Shown here: piece by piece, positions 24,311 through 33,350 of the stretch
Layout: each line of letters begins with the position of its first letter
Numbering within the stretch: the first letter of the stretch is position 1
DNA from: Camellia lanceoleosa
Lineage: Eukaryota; Streptophyta; Magnoliopsida; Ericales; Theaceae
DNA: 64,000 nt
NCBI GenBank assembly: GCA_025200525.1
Contig: CM045762.1
Location: 91,950,717-92,014,716 of the forward strand
Direction: 5' to 3'
Translations under genes and position numbers: made by a program
The notes under the pieces: model-generated
Told to the model about the DNA's origin: nothing
What the model saw: the letters and a program-made list of their open reading frames with translations, nothing else
Databases searched by the model: none

Positions 24311-25300
24311 CCCCCTTTGGTGCACGACACCTTAGGGCCGAATAAGCCTCCGGATTCGGAGCGCCCTTTGGTGCACGACACCTTAGGGCCGAATAAGCCT
24401 CCGGATTCGGAGCGCCCTTCGTGGATATCACGATTGGCCAAAACAAGTCTCCGGATTCGGAGCGCCCTTTGGTGCACGACACCTTAGGGCCGAATAAGCC
24501 TCCGGATTCGGAGCGCCCTTCGTGGATATCACAATTGGCCAAAACAAGTCTCCGGATTCGGAGCGCCCTTTGGTGCACGACACCTTAGGGCCGAATAAGC
24601 CTCCGGATTCGGAGCGCCCTTCGTGGATATCACGATTGGCCGAAACAAGTCTCCGGATTCGGAGCGCCCTTTGGTGCACGACACCTTAGGGCCGAATAAG
24701 CCTCCGGATTCGGAGCGCCCTTCGTGGATATCACGATTGGCCAAAACAAGTCTCCGGATTCGGAGCGCCCTTTGGTGCACGACACCTTAGGGCCGAATAA
24801 TCCTCCGGATTCGGAGCGCCCTTCGTGGATATCACGATTGGCCAAAACAAGTCTCCGGATTCGGAGCCCCCTTTGGTGCACGACGCCTCAGGGCCGAATA
24901 AGCCTCCGGTTGCGGAGCGCCCTTCGTGGATATCACGATTGGCCAAAACAAGTCTCCCGATTCGGAGCCCCCTTTGGGGCACCACGCCTCAGGGCCGAAT
25001 AAGCCTCCGGTTGCGGAGCGCCCTTCGTGGATATCACGATTGGCCAAAACAAGTCTCCGGATTCGGAGCCCCCTTTGGGGCACGACGCCTCAGGGCCGAA
25101 TAAGCCTCCGGTTGCGGAGCGCCCTTCGTGGATATCACGATTGGCCAAAACAAGTCTCCGGATTCGGAGCCCCCTTTGGGGCACGACGCCTTAAGGCCGA
25201 ATAAGTACCCGAATTCGGAGTGGCCCTTTCGGCGCTCACCTTTGGGCCGAATAAATCTCCGGATTCGGAGCCCCCTTTTGGCGTCTGACGCCTTAGGGCC
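24311..25300 (+). repeat. 101-bp minisatellite, about 9-10 copies (element A)
   Basis: Each unit has two half-units. One reads CACGACACCTTAGGGCCGAA then TAAGCCTCCGGATTCGGAGC. The other reads TTCGTGGATATCACGATTGG then a TCTCCGGATTCGGAGC end. The palindrome-like TCCGGATTCGGA closes each half. Early copies are almost identical; later ones carry CCCC and TTGCGG variants. Because 101 is not a multiple of three, long open frames repeat on both strands every 101 bp; these are artefacts and not proteins. The array lies exactly between convergent pol and the antisense genes. Confidence 0.95.
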
Positions 25301-25345
25301 AACTAATGCATTTCGGAACGTTTACGCCGTGCAGTGCAAAACATT

Positions 25346-25700
25346 CTAATCGAAATCACGACGACCAACCATCGATTGTTGGACTTCCGGTGGAAAAATC
25401 TGTCGAGCAAACTCGACTGCCACATCTGGATCTTCAATGATGGAATCCGCCTCTGACATCGGTTTATTCTTCACGAAAACCGCAAAATTCAATGGCCGCG
25501 GCGTCATATCCCCCTCGATTCCCGGTCGCAGAGATGGAGGACCTCCCCGCTGACCGTCCCTCTGAGGGGACCAGCTTCGACGACTAAGGCGCTGCTGTTT
25601 TTCCCGATCCTTGGAAGCTCTCCTTCCCCTACTGCCGGCATGTACACGTTTCGACGTTTGAATTTTCCGACGTTTCTCCCGTTTGAATTTTGCCAATCTT
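25346..25700 (-). pseudogene. Antisense gene 2 fragment of element A
   Basis: Minus-strand frame of about 117 codons. The second half carries VKNKPMSEADSI, then DPDVAVEFARQIFPPEVQQ, then a stop at the array edge. Element B (40495-40600, plus) and element C (about 29960-30010, minus) carry the same motif at the head of a coiled-coil gene. In A the coiled-coil part is gone. The first half is basic (KREKRRK, RRSWSPQR). Function unknown. Confidence 0.6.
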
Positions 25701-25839
25701 GGTCCTTCCCCAGTATTGGCTCAACCCTGTACCCAAATAAACAGGACCCTTGGTACAAACTTACCCCACTTATTCCGCAACACGCGCAGCTCCCCCAAAG
25801 CAGCATCACTATTACCAAATGCCCACGATCTAGTCGGCC
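25701..25839 (-). other. Unassigned stretch between antisense gene 2 and the 123-bp repeat
   Basis: Open on both strands for short distances. No recognised motif. Confidence 0.4.
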
Positions 25840-26440
25840 CTAATTTACTCGGCCAATATCTCTCAGTGCCTCGGCCAGCCCACGAGTATGAACCTTTCGG
25901 CTCTCCACGCTCGCGCCCTGGCCAAGGCAAGGGCAGATTTATTAATCATATTAATCTAGCCGCCCCAATTTACTCGCCAACATCTCTCGGTGCCTCGGCA
26001 TTACAGTATGAACCTTTCGGCTCTCCACGCCGCACCGGCCAAGGCAAGGCAGTTATTAATCATATTAATCTAGCCGCCCCAATTTACTCGGCCAACATCT
26101 CTCAGTGCCTCGGCCAGCCCACGAGTATGAACCTTTCGGCTCTCCACGCTCGCGCCCTGGCCAAGGCAAGGGCAGATTTATTAATCATATTAATCTAGCC
26201 GGCCCCAATTTACTCGGCCAACATCTCTCAGTGCCTCGGCCAGCCCACGAGTATGAACCTTTCGGCTCTCCACGCTCGCGCCCTGGCCAAGGCAAGGGCA
26301 GATTTATTAATCATATTAATCTAGCCGGCCCCAATTTACTCGGCCAACATTTCTCAGTGCCTCGGCCAGCCCACGAGTATGAACCTTTCGGCTCTCCACG
26401 CTCGCGCCCTGACCAAGGCAAGGGCAGATTTATTAATCTA
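25840..26440 (+). repeat. 123-bp tandem repeat, about 5 copies (element A)
   Basis: Units read CTCGGCCAACATCTCTCAGT..GCCCACGAGTATGAACC..GGCAAGGGCAGATTTATTAA. Two copies (25970-26090) carry small deletions. The length is a multiple of three, so the plus strand stays open in frame, but codon content and position argue against a protein. It separates antisense genes 1 and 2. Confidence 0.9.
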
Positions 26441-26637
26441 GATTTATTAAGAAATATCACCATAAAATTACGTCATGTCCGTTTTATAACTACAAAGATG
26501 TCCATTTCTGTATCATAACTTTTATAATATCAACCCGCATGAAACAAGTCCCATAAACATATACAAAACAACAAAAACAAACGAAAAAACAAAAAACAAA
26601 ACACTGTCGAAATCATAACAATTGTGTGCGGTAAAGA
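26441..26637 (-). other. Short AT-rich spacer downstream of antisense gene 1
   Basis: Contains an A/C-rich stretch (AACAAAAACAAACG) and the likely 3' untranslated end of antisense gene 1. Confidence 0.4.
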
Positions 26638-28734
26638 TCAACCCTCGGAATCAGTCTCCAACGGATCGATGTCAACTTGCTCATACGGTATTGCTGTATT
26701 CAGCGAAACTCCAGCTGCAGCAAGGGCCTTGTGCCAACCATGTTTGAAGCCCCGATTCTCAAACCGAGAGACCTGGTCAACATACTCGGCGAGCCCAGCC
26801 TCTTTCCCGGCTTCGAAACCTTTTGAATCAGCAACCTCCTTCGCCGCCTTCATTTCGGCCAACTCAGCCTCTAGGTTGGCAACTGCCTTTTGGGACAAGC
26901 CAAGTGCAGCTTCCATATCGTCGGCCCTCTTCTCGGCCTCCGCTCTCAACTTATCCGCATGACGAGCTCTCTTTACCTCGTCCTCTGCCCGAGAAGCTTC
27001 CTGATTCGCTCTTAAAAATTCATCCTCGGCCCTTTTCCTCTGGCGCTCAGCTTGCTTTCGCAAATGACTAATCTGCTTGATGGCGTCCTGATGACGGCGG
27101 CCTACGTCGGCTATCCTACCAACGGTCTGCAAAAGAAGAATTCAAAAAACGTCCAGTGATTGGGTGAAGTGAAGGAAAAGTCAAAATACGCGGCTAACAT
27201 TGTCAAAATACGCACCAAAAGGGCCGACCGCGCGGCTAACATTGTCGCATTCAAATCCGATTCCAGCTGAAAAGCCTCCATATCAGCGGCGGCAACAGAG
27301 CGTTACACGCCGAATGCGATCTCTGGGTCCTTAAGTGCCGAGGCATCTGAGGGAACCGGCACATTTCTAACGATGGGCCGAATCACAAAGGGCACAGCTT
27401 CACTCGATCCCTCCACCCGAGGACGTTTGCCGCCGTGATCTTCTGAACCGACCTCACGATCCCCAGGGCGTTTCTCCGCCTTTCCCTCAGCATCCTGAAC
27501 GGCTTTCACAACCAACGTGGATTCGGCACTCTTATTTGATTCCGCCTTCTCAACAACTCCCAAGAATTTTAATTCGGTAGCTGGGAGGGAATGTTGAGAC
27601 ACACTGGCGGGCGGTTCGGTCGACAGGCTCTCCGCTCTCCGCCGTGCAGCTAACCTCTCCGCATTCGCCTTCTTAGCAAGCTTTGTCAGGCTCGACCCGG
27701 CCATGATAGCGGACCCCGAGACGGGAAGACCGTCTGTACGTTGAGGAACGTCGTCAACAGAGAAGTTCCCCCGTCCCGAAGTAGAGGGAGGATCGGCGGC
27801 GTCGGATTCGGCCTCCTCAGATCCGGCCTCGGACTGATCGGATTCGGCGGTATCGGATACCTCGATATTCTCCGAATGGGACCCTTCAAAACCTACCTGT
27901 CTCAAGTTCTTGAAATCGAAAAAAATACGAGCAACGAGAAAATCTTCGCCCTTCGGAATCGGTATGTTTTCCGCAGCCGAAAAGGTTGTATATGTAGGCT
28001 CGTAGCAAAGCAGAACGTGAGCCGCTCTTCCCTGCTTATAAAGACTGCGACGGCCGAAATAGTTAAGAGCAATCCTAATGTCCGAAAGAACGGCGTCGTC
28101 AGTTGAAGCTCGGGCTTTTTTCAAATCGTTCCCTGCACAAGACAAAGCCGTAAGACGCCATGGCAAAGATAAGCACACAATACAAGCAAAAGAGCACTCG
28201 GCGACCTGGTTCGCCCCTACGTCTAGGGATAGGATCGACACGATCTTCCCCTTCTCCGAATTCCCAGTTGCCGCGGACAACGACCATAACATCATCAACG
28301 CGTTTCCCAGAGCTGGAAAGCATAGTGATTAACTGATGGTCTGTGTCCTTAGCTCTGAGGAAGTAACGCCCGTGCCGACCAGAGGACTTGGCCAAAGCAT
28401 AACAGTGCCGAATGGCAGAAATGCCAAGATTAACTCCGAGGCAACGGTTCAGCGCTACGACCCCCATTATGATTCTAAAGAAATTCACATTAGGTTGGGA
28501 AGGGATCAAATCCCAATGGCGAAGAACAGTCCTCAGAAACGGGTGAAGGGGAAAGCGGACTCTATCCTCTGCGATTGACAAAAGAGGGAAGACAATCGTG
28601 GCCTCGTCCTCCCTCTCCATGTCAAGAGTGCCGTCCGACACAAGTGACAGGTGTACATCGTCAGGAATAGAGAAATGGCGTCTAAAGCCAACAATCCGAC
28701 CCGACGAAAGGAGATCTCTCAAATGTTTCGCCAT
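26638..28734 (-). pseudogene. Antisense gene 1 of element A (plant 'putative gypsy type transposon' family), spliced
   Basis: Three exons on the minus strand. Exon 1 (28734-28206) starts MAKHLRDLL, with PFLRTVLRHW, IPSQPNVNFFRIIMGV and GNWEFGEGEDR; this resembles the plant Transposase_28/'putative gypsy type transposon' domain (family name from memory). An intron of 73 bp (28205-28133, GT...CAG) follows. Exon 2 (28132 to about 27216) has a folded start, then an acidic Ser-rich linker and a basic KRPRVEG segment, a possible nuclear signal. A TAA at about 27303 interrupts it, though the frame stays open beyond. Exon 3 (27126-26638) is a long Glu/Ala/Lys coiled coil ending FENRGFKHGW plus an acidic tail. 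The gene points back toward pol. Antisense genes are known in Retand/Tat elements; their function is not. Confidence 0.75.
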
Positions 28735-29069
28735 AATCTACTGTCTATAAGAGCATGCATTTAAATAAATAAGCTAGGAAAAGCCTCAGAGCGGGGGAGA
28801 AAACTTACAAAAGTGAAGAGAATATCATAGACGGAAGGGTTGCAAGAACGATTCGAGGAGCAACCCAAAGAACCGTTTCATGAAGCATGATTGAAAGGAC
28901 ATCAAATTTTAAAATCATAATAAATGGGCGAAACACGAGGGTCGGAAAGTTGAGACGTCGATCAAAGGAGAGTAATTAAACCCCACGTGATAAATCCGGA
29001 CCCGACTTGGATCGAGAATGGGACCAAGCATTTCACCCAATGTCATTGACAAAACGCTTGGAGGGCAAT
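28735..29069 (-). promoter_or_regulatory. Upstream region of antisense gene 1 and purine tract
   Basis: 335 bp between the antisense start codon and the 3' LTR, so it probably holds the antisense promoter; no clear TATA box seen. The last bases, GGAGGGCAAT, form a purine-rich tract before the LTR and are identical to the tract in element B (minus strand, near 36839-36848). Confidence 0.5.
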
Positions 29070-29461
29070 TGTGGAGCGAATAATTGCGGAAGCAAGATGT
29101 GTGTCCGACGTCGAACTAAACGGCTCCATTTTGCTTGACGGATGACAAATATGTTCTTAAGGCCGAATAGACTTCAGACGGCATATCAGGATGGATAATA
29201 GAATAATGAATAAAAAGTAGGCTCTGGCCTCGAGGTCCAGAGAATGCATATAAATACAAGAGCTTCAGATGTTGTAGAGGTATGTAAGAATCGTTTCTAA
29301 GACTTAGTCCAAAAACTTTCTTAATTACTGGAACTGACTTGTCCGTCGGAGTGCTAATTCCGGCACCCCCGACCGGAGCCTTTGTGTCTTTGCAGGTGAC
29401 TACCTGAGGATCATTGACGTCTTCTAAGATCTGAAGAGTATTTCCGAACTACTTCCCCACA
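29070..29461 (+). mobile_element. 3' LTR of element A
   Basis: It runs from TGTGGAGCGA to ACTTCCCCACA, followed by the CGTAA duplication. It matches the 5' LTR closely from 29108 on. The first ~40 bp carry small indels relative to the 5' LTR. Confidence 0.92.
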
Positions 29462-29469
29462 CGTAACTA

Positions 29470-30040
29470 TGGTATAATGGTGACGCAAAATCTACACTCG
29501 CCACTTGAAGTGCTTTCGTCCATCTGTGCTTGAAGCCACGGTTTTCACATCAACAAACGTCGTCGGCCAACTTCTCCATCGTCTTGTCAATACCAATCTT
29601 TCTTCCATCAAAGAAGCCCCTGTTATAAGCTCAGGTCTCTATGGCCTCTCTTGCAAAAATGCTGGCAGTATCACGATCGGCTATCGCACAATCCATGAGG
29701 TGTTGTGTAATTGTGTCTTTTGGTGTTGTCCCCGCCGACTTCAACCACTTTGGCTTTCCGAGCCTCGTTCTCCGCCCGCTCCTGGGCTTCCTCAAGTCGG
29801 CGCTCCAAGTTCTGAATCTGCCCATCTTTTTGTTCAATCTCTTTTCGAGCGCCACAAAGGCACATGCCGACTTCATACGCACTGTAGAGTCCTTTGATGG
29901 CTCCGTGGACCCCTTCTCTGAAGACTTCATAGTCTCACCGATTGGTCATTGATTGGTGCACTTTAGGGGGGAAGATTTGCTGCGTGAATTTAACTACCAC
30001 ATTCGGATCGTGGACAATCGAAAACACAATTATTCGGCTT
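29470..30040 (-). pseudogene. Antisense gene 2 of element C, main body
   Basis: Minus strand. The head (near 29960-30010) resembles DPDVAVEF..QIFPP of element A. A coiled coil follows, rich in Glu/Arg (positions about 29865-29760), then the IADR(D/E)TAS motif near 29690-29670 shared with element B. It ends CENRGFKHRW near 29530. Stops and shifts break it: one is a TGA where B has CGA, just before CENRG. The last codons lie across element A at 19422-19500. Function unknown; clearly dead. Confidence 0.65.
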
Positions 30041-30939
30041 ATAGTTTGCCTTCGTTCCCACTGGGGCAGGGGCAAATATATGAATCTACTTAGCGTACAC
30101 CCTAAAAAAATACATATGAGGGACGGGAAGCCAACTATCAGAAATAATTATGGTACACTGACTACATTTCTTGACTGCTGCTGCTGGAAATGGTATTGTT
30201 CTCTACATCTTCATCCTCTGTTTTTTAACTTTAGTTATTATTCTAGTTTTCCTAATTCTGTTGTGTTTACTCGGGTCCTGAATGTCTCTGTACAGTTTTG
30301 AATTGGTACTACATAATAGAACAGATTAATTAAGCTGGAAAAAAAAGAATCAAGGATTTTCGGAACTTTTGTTTGGCAAGATGAGTTGACTTTGAGCTTC
30401 TGTTTGGATCTGAGGGAAGGATGTCATGGAAAATACTGAATAGCCAAGCTTAAAAAACACTCAACTTTTATGCTTTTTTCTTTTTTCTTTTGCACTAAAG
30501 GCGGGAGGAATGGTAGTTGCCAATTTATTGGAAAAAAAAAAACCCCAAAAAAAAAAAATGAAAAAGAAAGACGTGTTTAAAAAAAAAACAAAAAAAAAAT
30601 CAGCTAGAAGAAGACCAAATTATGGGAATGAATGATGGAGATCTTAGTAAACAGAATTTGTGCATGTTGGCGTACATGTTTGGGCAAGATTGAGAATTGG
30701 ATCCCCAAGCCCACTCATTATAGAATGCCTTTGGTAGTGGAAGTGTGTCATGTGTAGAGAAGTTTTTAAGTTCATTCAAAATGGCATTTAAGGAGCTCTG
30801 ATTCTGCACTCGCCAAATATGTCTCAAGCAATTCTTTTCCCATCCGGGATTAATTTGAAAATCGATAGTAGTTTTCAATTCCATTTGCATTTCTGTCTTG
30901 ATTATTACTTGGGAATCGTTTGCTGAAGACTTTAAATAA
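30041..30939. other. Intergenic DNA between element C and the bHLH relic
   Basis: No gene recognised. Poly-A stretches at 30525-30600. 30600-31061 (minus) is open for 153 codons but has no known motif, and its right end overlaps the bHLH exon on the other strand. Confidence 0.4.
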
Positions 30940-32123
30940 ATTTCAGGATTTGGTATTGTGAGAGATGTGGGAAATGGAACCGATGGGAAAAAAAGTGCAA
31001 TAAGTAGGTTGAATGACCATATAAACTTCTCGTCTTGGCCTGCTTCTTGCTCAAGGTTCATGCCTCAAATCAATGAAAATGGAAACGAAAGCATAGAGGC
31101 GACTAGTCAAATGAATGGGCACTTGGGTAATAGTAATAGCGGCAATAGATTTTTTGTACCCAGCTTTGAAAATGAGTCTTGGAATGATTCTGGGTTTACT
31201 GGCCTAAAAAGAAGCAGAGATGGTGATGAGGTCAAGTTTTCTGGTTTCAATGCATTGGAAAGTCATCAGGTAGAATTTGTAGATCATATGTAATTGTTAC
31301 TGTTTCCACTTGAGCTTGTTTGCCACTCAAAATTGTTTTTTGCTTATCAGAATGGAGAATATAGACATTACACTACTATTGGTTTGACTCTCCACTTGAG
31401 CTTGCCAAAAACCTCTGCTGAGACGGCTGCCATAGACAAGTTTTTGCAATTTCAACAAGACTCTGTCCCCTGTAAGATCCGGGCCAAAAGAGGCTGTGCG
31501 ACACACCCACGAAGAATTGCAGAGAGGGTAAAATTGCTGCTCTTTGTTTAACGAGGCATCAAGTTTTTTTTTACTTTTAGTGAAATTTGTAGTATATTTT
31601 AATTAAATTTTTTTTTTGTACTTTTTAGATGTAATTAATCAAGATGCACCTTAAAAATAAAACAAATTGGCTAAACTATTTGAAAAAAATCACGAAAAAT
31701 CGAACAAACAACTATGTGCATTTTTTTGGATTTTCGTTTGTTTTTAGTGAATTTTTTCATAATTTATAGATGCATCTAAAAAATAAAAATAATTGACTAA
31801 AATATAAAAAAGTTCATTAAAGATAAACAAAAATCCGTTTAAAAATAGTTTTGAAAATATAATTTTGTCAAACTGGTTAATAAATTTTTTTTTTTTTTTT
31901 GAATTCCAAAAAAGAAAAAGAAATTGTCAAAACTCAACCAAACACACTGTCCAGCTGCTGCTTTCTAGATTCAAGTAGCCATGCACATTTCACTTGAAAA
32001 GTAGTCCATAATTATAAACTCAAATAATCTTCTTCACTGTCTTTCAATTGGCAGCGAACAAACACAGCAGATATGTTAGATTTGGCAGTTGAGTGCATTT
32101 AAGACCTTCAGGAACAGCTTAAG
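30940..32123 (+). pseudogene. bHLH transcription factor relic (bHLH122/bHLH130-like)
   Basis: Three exon-like blocks. Block 1 (about 30943-31269) reads GFGIVRDVGNG, then ISRLNDHINFSSWP, ESWNDSGFTGLKRSRDGDE, ending at CATCAG|GT. Block 2 (31351-31527, acceptor TTATCAG, donor GTAAAA) reads LHLSLPKTSAE, KFLQFQQDSVPCKIRAKRG and CATHPRRIAER. Block 3 (32055-32123, acceptor GGCAG, donor GTATGT) reads TNTADMLDLAVECI, then a TAA, then DLQEQLK. These match plant bHLH subfamily members that bind E-box DNA in the nucleus. The exon that should lie between blocks 2 and 3, with the basic region and first helix (RTRISERM-like), is not visible. The N-terminus is missing too. So: a decayed copy with no DNA-binding region. 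Confidence 0.85.
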
Positions 32124-33139
32124 GTATGTACACACCCAAAAGAAATCAAACCAACATGAAACAATTTTCAAATCCTACCTCATGACTTGCTAGTGTACAG
32201 ATAATAATATGAATTGAAAAAGGTGGAAATGAAAAAGATATAGCAGATCTAACTAATCTTTTTTTTGTGAATGCACATGTATGTGTAATTCAATTTGTAG
32301 TAACTCTGCTTAGTTGAGAATAGGTGTTGTGCTGCTGGTTGTACCTAAAGTTGTAAGGTTGACCAAATATTTGAATTATGGGAGGAGATAATGACCAGAT
32401 TTAACAAACCTCACTGTGCATTAGTGTGAATTATTAACATTTCTTCCAAATTTATATTAAAAAACAAAATTATGGTGTGTAACTTTTCTTAATAGATAAA
32501 TATAAAATAAATACTAAGATAATTCTCTCATCTAAAAAATACTATTAGTAAGATAATCCACGAAGTAAAAGAAAATACATATATATATATATATAACTAA
32601 TTTTATCAATACATAAATTATACTCACATAACAAATGATTAATTTTATTAATAAGTAAATTAACAATTTTTAATGATATGAAAAATATTTTTTTAGTTAA
32701 TCATTTTATTAATAAATAAATCATTAAGTTAATTAACAGTTTTTAATGATATGATAAATATTTTTCAATAAACAATTTTGATAATTTATTATCACATAGG
32801 AGAGTTGGTTCTTTATTTATTTTTATTTTTTATTATTGTGTTAAATGAAAATTTATAATAAATGATAGTTGTAATTTCTAGTATTATAGAACCGATTCAT
32901 ATTTTAAACAAACCTTATGGGTGCATTTGTAATCTGTTAAAAAATAAGATATTTATATTTCATAATTGACTAAGAATGTTTGCATAATTATGAAAAAATC
33001 TGTTTCATGATTAACCAAGAATATTCGCGTAATTATGAAAAAAATATTCACTCAATAAGTAGGCTACTATTAATAAATTACACAAAACGAAAGGACAAAA
33101 TAAAAAATAAAAAAATCTCAAGCAACGAAACAATTCTTA
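32124..33139. other. AT-rich intergenic DNA with short duplications
   Basis: No gene seen. 32620-32770 holds two ~75-bp copies with TTAATTTTATTAATAA and TTTTTAATGATATGA phrases. 32955-33050 holds two ~48-bp copies around AATTATGAAAAAA. (TA)n at 32579-32595. Confidence 0.5.
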
Positions 33140-33223
33140 TATATATAAATATATGATATGCCAAACAGTTCTATGTATTATCCACACAGAAACACTAACA
33201 CAGAAGGGGGACAACAACCAAAC

Positions 33224-33261
<38 letters not shown>

Positions 33262-33350
33262 GCAAGCTGTACGTATGAAATGGATACAATAATGAAGAAT
33301 TTGCTTAGATCTGAAATGCATCGTAAAGACGATTTATGTCTTAAAATTTA
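33140..33350 (+). pseudogene. Duplicated promoter/leader and start codon of an ankyrin gene
   Basis: 33145-33296 matches 49838-49983 before and into the ankyrin exon: ATATGATATGC, then CCACACAGAAACAC(T/C)AACAC, ACAACAACCAAAC, a (GA)n tract, GAGGTGCAAGC(T/C)GTACGT and the start GAAATGGATACAAT. The ATG is at 33280. After four codons (Met-Asp-Thr-Ile) the match ends, and the frame stops about 20 codons later. So the 5' end of a third family member is present without its coding body. Confidence 0.85.

Larger units (their letters stand above)
19501..29461 (+). mobile_element. Element A: complete Tat-type Ty3/gypsy retrotransposon with antisense genes
   Basis: Two LTRs (19501-19901 and 29070-29461) face the same way, and CGTAA flanks both outer ends (19496-19500 and 29462-29466). 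Order inside: PBS, gag N-terminal remnant, protease, RT, two RNase H regions, integrase, 101-bp minisatellite, antisense gene 2 fragment, 123-bp repeat, antisense gene 1, purine tract, LTR. From 19560 on, the LTRs differ by only a handful of substitutions, which indicates a fairly recent insertion. The gag core is deleted and pol is broken, so it cannot be autonomous. Confidence 0.92.
18512..30040 (+). mobile_element. Element C: old Tat-type retrotransposon fragment, split by element A
   Basis: Left part (18512-19500): end of integrase, minisatellite, and the end of an antisense gene. Right part (29462-30040): the rest of that antisense gene. A 9.96-kb younger relative (A) lies between them. 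The antisense reading frame ending at 19422 is in register with the frame on the far side of A when one copy of the CGTAA target duplication is counted. No LTR of C remains. The left edge abuts the foldback element; the right edge fades at about 30040. Confidence 0.8.

Noticed and set aside
24282..25204. Long overlapping open frames on both strands of the 101-bp array
   Set aside because: They repeat with the array and appear on both strands with the same phrases; tandem repetition alone explains them.
24311..25300. CRISPR array
   Set aside because: Units are continuous tandem repeats with no unique spacers, and this is plant DNA.
30600..31061. 153-codon minus-strand protein
   Set aside because: Its right end is the shadow of the bHLH exon; the rest has no motif.
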